From: Candidatus Zixiibacteriota bacterium | GTDB lineage: Bacteria; Zixibacteria; MSB-5A5; JAABVY01 | Direction: 5' to 3' | DNA: 11,403 bases | Assembly: GCA_011777135.1 (NCBI GenBank) | Contig: JAABVY010000185.1 | Location: forward strand, 16,252 to 27,654 | Notes under the pieces: model-generated | Seen by the model: only the letters and a program-made list of their open reading frames with translations | Database searches by the model: none | Told to the model about the DNA's origin: nothing | Program-made: the position numbers and the translations under genes | Shown here: in pieces, positions 7,787 to 11,403 of the stretch | Layout of the letters: each line of letters opens with the position of its first letter | Position numbering within the stretch: position 1 is the first letter of the stretch

Positions 7787-8068
7787 TTATCGCCGCATTG
7801 CCGCTCGCCGAATTCCATAAACAAGAAAAAATCCTATGATCAGAGTGAAACCTCCAACTATAAAAGCAGCCGCGATAGGATCAATCGCTGTATTCAGAAG
7901 CGCATAGAAGGCCAAGAGAATCACGGCTGCGCCTGCTAATAGTACCAGCATAGCGGCAGCAAGAAACACGAGATAGGAAACCAGCGACAGGATATTCAGT
8001 CTGAAGGCCCTCACCTCGGATTCCAGCAGTTCAACAACAGAGAGAATAAACTCTGCAATAAACCGCAT
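7787..8068 (-). CDS. Small two-helix membrane protein, YqjE-like (DUF1469 / phage holin superfamily)
   Basis: A 93-residue protein with an amphipathic N terminus (about residues 1-25), two long hydrophobic segments (about 27-56 and 63-86) and a basic tail ending RRAAMRR. This matches the layout of the DUF1469 / YqjE family, which is annotated as phage-holin-like although members are ordinary chromosomal genes. Its function is unknown. It starts 3 bases after the stop of the DUF883-type gene, and its ribosome site AGGAG lies inside the end of that gene, so the two are coupled. The same order (YqjD-like, then YqjE-like) occurs in E. coli yqjD-yqjE, which supports both calls. It is shorter than E. 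coli YqjE. There is no sign of a lysis cassette nearby. Confidence 0.75.
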   Translation of the reverse strand: MRFIAEFILSVVELLESEVRAFRLNILSLVSYLVFLAAAMLVLLAGAAVILLAFYALLNTAIDPIAAAFIVGGFTLIIGFFLVYGIRRAAMRR

Positions 8069-8071
8069 AAT

Positions 8072-8464
8072 CTATCTCCTGTCGAATATTTTGCCCATCA
8101 AGAAGCCGGCGACAAATATCCATAAAGCCGATGTCAATGGGCGATTCTGAATTTGCTCACGTCCCATGTTCAGATATCTCTCGCTCTGATCGCGAACTGT
8201 ATCATAGGCGTCAGTGGCATATCTGGTAGCGCGATCCTCGATATCGCTGGCGGTTCTCCAGACTTTTTCCTTGGCACCGGTAGCTTTCGATACTGTCAGG
8301 TCTTTTACCGAACCTGTCAGGTCTCTCAAGTCTTTCCGCAAAGAATCCAGATCTTTCTTGAGTTTATCCACTTCTTTCATAGTAACATCTCCTTCCCCTG
8401 CTTTTTCTATTTCCTGTTTGGTCTCTTCGATTTTTTTCTCGATATTTTTTTCTTCTTCAGCCAT
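8072..8464 (-). CDS. DUF883 (ElaB/YqjD-type) membrane-anchored protein
   Basis: With the start chosen here this is 130 residues: a charged region (MAEEEKNIEKKIEE), a long predicted coiled coil with heptad-like K/E/L/D spacing, an amphipathic middle (RATRYATDAYDTVRDQ), and a single C-terminal helix in NRPLTSALWIFVAGFLMG followed by DRR. A tail anchor ending in arginines is the hallmark of the ElaB/YqjD/YgaM family, whose E. coli members bind ribosomes and sit in the inner membrane in stationary phase. The frame stays open upstream to an ATG at 8653 (193 residues). I prefer the inner ATG because GGAAGG stands 9 bases ahead of it, the far ATG has no good ribosome site, and the extra 63 residues are unlike the family and cross GC-rich palindromes. 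The longer form cannot be excluded. It is followed at once by the YqjE-like gene. Confidence 0.7.
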   Translation of the reverse strand: MAEEEKNIEKKIEETKQEIEKAGEGDVTMKEVDKLKKDLDSLRKDLRDLTGSVKDLTVSKATGAKEKVWRTASDIEDRATRYATDAYDTVRDQSERYLNMGREQIQNRPLTSALWIFVAGFLMGKIFDRR

Positions 8465-8563
8465 AACATTCACCCTTCCTTTGGTTTTTAATAGAAGTTT
8501 TTTATATATAGGGACCTTTTCCGGCGGCTCTTCATAATGCCTCCTGACAAAATCGCGCAAATC

Positions 8564-8590
8564 GCCGCGCGGCATTCGCCGCCTGCGGCG
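8564..8590. repeat. GC-rich palindrome cluster between the SufB-like and DUF883 genes
   Basis: Two adjacent inverted repeats stand out in otherwise A/T-leaning spacer: the perfect 10-base palindrome GCCGCGCGGC (8564-8573) and a hairpin CGCCG-CCTG-CGGCG (8577-8590). Each could form a stable stem in RNA on either strand. No U-tract follows, so it is not a standard intrinsic terminator. It may be a REP-like element, an mRNA-stabilising hairpin, or simply arginine-rich coding sequence (ARRRRR) if the longer form of the downstream gene is real. Confidence 0.45.
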
Positions 8591-8680
8591 GGCGAGCTCC
8601 GGAAAAGCTATTTCCTTGAAAATTTTTACCGCCAAATTCTCCAAAGCGCTCATGAAACTGCTCTTAACCTTTATTTACTA

Positions 8681-9628
8681 CTACTTCTTCTTCCTGCTCA
8701 GCAAGCCGGAAATAATAAGCTCCACGGCATCATCTTCCGACAATCCGCGCGACATAAGCGTTTCCAGCTGCTTGTTATCGACACTTCCGATGGCCGCCTC
8801 GTGGGTGATATGGGCTTTGGGATGTTCGACCTTGACTATCGGTATGGCCGAGACAATCCCATTGTCCTGTACAATCTCGCTGCAATCTACATGACCCCGT
8901 GCATAGGCCGCGGTGGCTGTCAATTCATTATATACTTCGGCCCGTGCATTCTCCCGCACCGCAATCTTTGAGGTCAAAACACCTTTGGAATGTTCACCCA
9001 CAAGATGTCCGATCTCCTTTACTTTTATAACGTCATCAGCCCTTCCACTGATCCGGGTATTCATATCTAAAATGCTCTCAGCCTGACAGGTGGCCTCATA
9101 ATCAATCTCCATCAGCCCGACCCTGCCGCGGATAAGTTCAAATTCAGTCTTGAAACTTGCGCCTTTGCCTACCTCGACTTTAGCATTGGGATAGACCTTT
9201 ACCCCTCCTTTGGGGCTGTGAACATGCCGTTCAAAATAAGAATACTCAGACCCCTCGCCGATACGAATCTGGCCATGCATTATATGCTGGACATCAATGG
9301 CATATGGAAAAACACAATGCGATAAAAGTGAGATCCTGGCATTTTTACCTATTGTTACATCCATGATGATTCTCTGCACCCCTTTCTCGGGGTACATGCC
9401 GAAGCATAGATGCACCTGTTTTTCCAGCACCACATTATCATCCAGATGCATAACCGCCCTGATTCCGTCTTCGAGTTCATCTACATCCATATGTAATCCC
9501 GGAACCAGATGCTGCCCAAGAACTTTATTATGATCTATCACCAGATGAGCAACGTTCGGATCTTCGAGCTCATGCGGATCCGAATTTATCTTCTCATAGA
9601 GGTCATTAATAGTCAGATCTGCGCTCAT
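8681..9628 (-). CDS. Short SufB/SufD-family Fe-S cluster assembly scaffold (SmsB-like)
   Basis: A 315-residue protein that is essentially the beta-helix core of SufB/SufD without the long N-terminal region (E. coli SufB is about 495, SufD about 423). The C-terminal family block is clear at 244-282: ARGHVDCSEIV, then AIPIVKVEHPKAHITHEAAIGSVD, then RGLSEDDAVELIISGLL. H276 and E277 align with SufB His433/Glu434, whereas Gly257 falls where E. coli SufB has the essential Cys405 (alignment from memory). Cys249 remains in HVDCSE. The start overlaps the ATPase stop as ATGA, with GGAGGA 5 bases ahead. It ends in three tandem stops, TAG TAG TAA. With its partner it would form a cytosolic ATP-driven Fe-S scaffold like the two-gene SUF-like minimal systems. 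No SufS, SufU, SufE or SufA gene is adjacent. The family call is firm; the precise role is inferred. Confidence 0.88.
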   Translation of the reverse strand: MSADLTINDLYEKINSDPHELEDPNVAHLVIDHNKVLGQHLVPGLHMDVDELEDGIRAVMHLDDNVVLEKQVHLCFGMYPEKGVQRIIMDVTIGKNARISLLSHCVFPYAIDVQHIMHGQIRIGEGSEYSYFERHVHSPKGGVKVYPNAKVEVGKGASFKTEFELIRGRVGLMEIDYEATCQAESILDMNTRISGRADDVIKVKEIGHLVGEHSKGVLTSKIAVRENARAEVYNELTATAAYARGHVDCSEIVQDNGIVSAIPIVKVEHPKAHITHEAAIGSVDNKQLETLMSRGLSEDDAVELIISGLLSRKKK

Positions 9629-10368
9629 ACACGTCCTCCTGATCTGGCCATCCTGGGAATATTTTTATGCGGGCAGGGGATACATTTGTCTTCAAAATAA
9701 CTTCTAATCTTTGAAACCGCACCCTTGTCCACGATCGTACCGTTACACATCAGAAATGCATGCTCCGCCTGGTTCAATACCGCCAAGCTGTGAGTAATCA
9801 TAATCACAGTTGTTCCTTTGGCTTTAAGGACCCTTACAGCCTCAAATATTCGTTCGATGGATTCTATGTCTATGCCTGAATCCGGCTCATCCAGAAGCGC
9901 CACTTCCGGTTCCATAGCCAGGATAGAGGCCAATTCGACCTTTTTCCGCTCACCGCCGCTGAGGGTTTTGTCGACGGCCCTCATAAAATATTCATCGGAA
10001 TCAAGTCCGACCTCATCCAGCGTTCTCTTGAGATTATCGACACTTTTGTCCCTGGCAGAGGACCTTATAAAATCCCGGATTGTCAGCCCTTCGAAACGGG
10101 CCGGTTCCTGCCAGGCCAGGGTAATCCGCCTTCCTGCACGCTCATTGATATCCAGATCCTTGATAGATTCGCCTTTGAAAATGATATCGCCTTCAAAGTC
10201 GCGATAGCCGGAAAGGCCCATGATGGTGGCAGCCAGGGTGGATTTGCCGGCGCCATTGGGTCCAACCACCGCATGCACATGCCCTTCCCAGAAATCAATA
10301 TCGAGTTTATTGAGAATCCGGCTGCCGTCAAGGGTCAGGCTCAATTTTTTAACTTCAAGAACTCCCAT
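9625..10368 (-). CDS. sufC: SufC-like Fe-S cluster assembly ATPase (SmsC-like)
   Basis: A soluble ABC ATPase of 247 residues with the chosen start. Counting from the upstream ATG at 10374, Walker A is GPNGAGKST (38-46), the Q-loop glutamine is Q89 in AWQEP, the signature is LSGGERKK (138-145), Walker B is VALLDEPDSGID (158-169) and the switch histidine is H195. LDEPDSGID and the absence of any membrane partner favour SufC over a transporter. The tail after the ABC fold carries CIPCPHKN, a CxxC followed by PH, which standard SufC lacks; it could bind metal or a cluster. The ATG at 10374 touches the AGGAAG ribosome site directly, so the third codon, also ATG, with 6-base spacing, is the better start. 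The gene overlaps the SufB-like gene by 4 bases, meaning coupled translation and a stable complex. Confidence 0.87.
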   Translation of the reverse strand: MGVLEVKKLSLTLDGSRILNKLDIDFWEGHVHAVVGPNGAGKSTLAATIMGLSGYRDFEGDIIFKGESIKDLDINERAGRRITLAWQEPARFEGLTIRDFIRSSARDKSVDNLKRTLDEVGLDSDEYFMRAVDKTLSGGERKKVELASILAMEPEVALLDEPDSGIDIESIERIFEAVRVLKAKGTTVIMITHSLAVLNQAEHAFLMCNGTIVDKGAVSKIRSYFEDKCIPCPHKNIPRMARSGGRV

Positions 10369-10429
10369 CACCATCTTCCTGTCTTACAATTTGATGCATA
10401 CACAAATGCTGCTCCAGGTTTCTTAACTA

Positions 10430-11403
10430 TCAATAGCGGTATATAGCTGCCGCCGGATTCTCATCCGGCATATCGTCTTCTTCCATTATATATACCGCAC
10501 CGTTAGATAATATAGTCTTAATCGCGGCAAAATCCAACAAATCTTCCGACCCCGGTTCTTCCTTTTCATAGATGGTAATTCTATCTTCCTCCGGTTCATA
10601 GCTCCCCAGAATCTGCTGTCCTTTCTTCAAAAAGAGGCATTCGACACGATTGCCATAAGCGGCTTTGATTATCTGTTCCACATTATTCGAAGCCTTGCCG
10701 GTTCCGAGGATTTCTTTATACTTTTTAATGTAATTCTTGCGTTCCCGGTCGAAATAGGGCTCCACCTCTTTCCAGGCCAATGCATGAATCTCCTTTTCTC
10801 TCAGGTCGTCAGGATTCTTTCGAACCTCATTGTCCAGAAGCCTGCTATATGAATTGGCTTCACGGTACATGGGAATATAATGTTCATAACCCACCAGTAT
10901 AAGAGGTTCCTGACGTCCCGCTATAATCTTGTCTATCCCATTCTCGATTGACTTGAAAAAGCGTGAGATATATTCCTTCTTCGCCGCATCGTCCATGCCG
11001 ACGCCATGACCATGGTACATGGCGCTGCGCTTGCCCTGTTTGCCGCCGCCTCCTGCATCTCCGGTTCCGGTATGATACTGCAGCTGTTTTTCCGGATCCT
11101 CATACTTCATAAACTCCTCAAAACTGACGGGCATATCTTCCAGTTCATATTCATTAATCGAATGCTTTGTAGCCTCAAACAGACGGCTCTGTTTCTGACT
11201 CAGGGCGAGCACGAAGAAACGTCCGTCGTTTACAAACAGCGGCAGAACACGCTTTAAATGATGGCGGTGGGAGACTATCGCCGCCTCGTCGAATGATACC
11301 GGCAGACGATATATATGAGACTCCTGTTTACTCAGAAACACCGCCAGGCCGTCACTCTGATGATTCCAGAAATCGGGGCTGCCCAGAAGAGCCTCGGCCG
11401 GGC
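10430..11403 (-). CDS. Bacterial eRF1-like (baeRF-type) protein, N terminus outside the window
   Basis: The frame is open to the window edge: 323 residues are visible and the true start lies beyond 11403. The GTG at 11341 is internal, because the codons before it read LLGSPDFWNHQSDGLAVF, a conserved-looking segment. The protein has an eRF1-like three-part layout: an N-terminal part ending near the FFVLALS strand, a glycine-rich loop (GDAGGGGKQGK) followed by MYHGHG, a middle domain with PLILVGYEHYIPMYREANSY, and a C-terminal domain with GAVYIMEEDDMPDENPAAAIYRY. These features recall the bacterial archaeo-eukaryotic release factor families, most like family 3. They are predicted to act on stalled or idle ribosomes; no activity is proven for this group to my knowledge. 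It is 61 bases upstream of the SufC-like start. The family call is from memory and moderately secure. Confidence 0.7.
   Translation of the reverse strand, partial: PAEALLGSPDFWNHQSDGLAVFLSKQESHIYRLPVSFDEAAIVSHRHHLKRVLPLFVNDGRFFVLALSQKQSRLFEATKHSINEYELEDMPVSFEEFMKYEDPEKQLQYHTGTGDAGGGGKQGKRSAMYHGHGVGMDDAAKKEYISRFFKSIENGIDKIIAGRQEPLILVGYEHYIPMYREANSYSRLLDNEVRKNPDDLREKEIHALAWKEVEPYFDRERKNYIKKYKEILGTGKASNNVEQIIKAAYGNRVECLFLKKGQQILGSYEPEEDRITIYEKEEPGSEDLLDFAAIKTILSNGAVYIMEEDDMPDENPAAAIYRY

Noticed and set aside
7787..8068. Holin of a prophage lysis cassette
   Set aside because: No endolysin or other phage gene is near, and the YqjD-YqjE-like order is a normal chromosomal arrangement.
9625..10374. 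ATPase of an ABC transporter
   Set aside because: There is no permease or binding-protein gene, and it is translationally coupled to a SufB-family scaffold.
11339..11341. GTG as the start of the eRF1-like gene
   Set aside because: The same frame is open to the window edge with conserved-looking residues (DFWNHQSDGLAVF) and no ribosome site precedes the GTG, so the gene is cut, not short.

Overview
The window is 11.4 kb of bacterial DNA of moderate GC content in which every supported gene lies on the minus strand, so transcription runs from the high-numbered end to the low-numbered end. Ten genes are present or nearly so, plus a short piece of an eleventh. Shine-Dalgarno sites are purine-rich and intergenic gaps mostly short (a 4-base overlap up to about 60 bases), with wider breaks at about 8465-8680, 7687-7786 and 2812-2977. 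No tRNA, rRNA, CRISPR array, insertion sequence or phage gene was found. The organism is probably Gram-negative: it has a homodimeric proteobacterial-type pyruvate dehydrogenase E1, a YqjD/YqjE-like envelope pair and OsmC. A minimal SufC/SufB-like pair instead of a full SUF operon, and a bacterial eRF1-like protein, suggest a poorly sampled lineage outside the well-known Proteobacteria. An FCB-group or Zixibacteria-like candidate phylum is only a guess.

Layout in the direction of transcription: (1) an eRF1-like (baeRF-type) protein cut by the window edge; (2) a translationally coupled SufC-like ATPase and short SufB/SufD-like scaffold, resembling the SUF-like minimal systems for Fe-S cluster assembly; (3) a membrane-anchored DUF883 (ElaB/YqjD-type) protein and a small two-helix DUF1469 (YqjE-type) protein, in the same order as E. 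coli yqjD-yqjE; (4) an OsmC peroxiredoxin, a DJ-1/PfpI-family protein, a Rieske/FAD reductase of the apoptosis-inducing-factor type, and a CopB-type P1B-3 ATPase with a histidine-rich N terminus; (5) after a 166-base gap holding the best promoter in the window and an operator-like palindrome, aceE and the start of aceF (pyruvate dehydrogenase E1 and E2).

A coherent reading is a stress and redox-maintenance cluster: Fe-S cluster building, organic peroxide removal, repair of damaged carbonyls or proteins, electron transfer, metal export, and two genes (eRF1-like and YqjD-like) whose families have ribosome links. It lies upstream of a separately promoted pyruvate dehydrogenase operon. OsmC/Ohr enzymes can draw electrons from lipoylated E2 proteins, which gives a possible biochemical tie between the two halves. 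Nothing here is clearly an undescribed system. The most unusual parts are the SufB-like protein lacking the key SufB cysteine position, the Cys-rich tail of its ATPase, and their neighbourhood with the eRF1-like gene.
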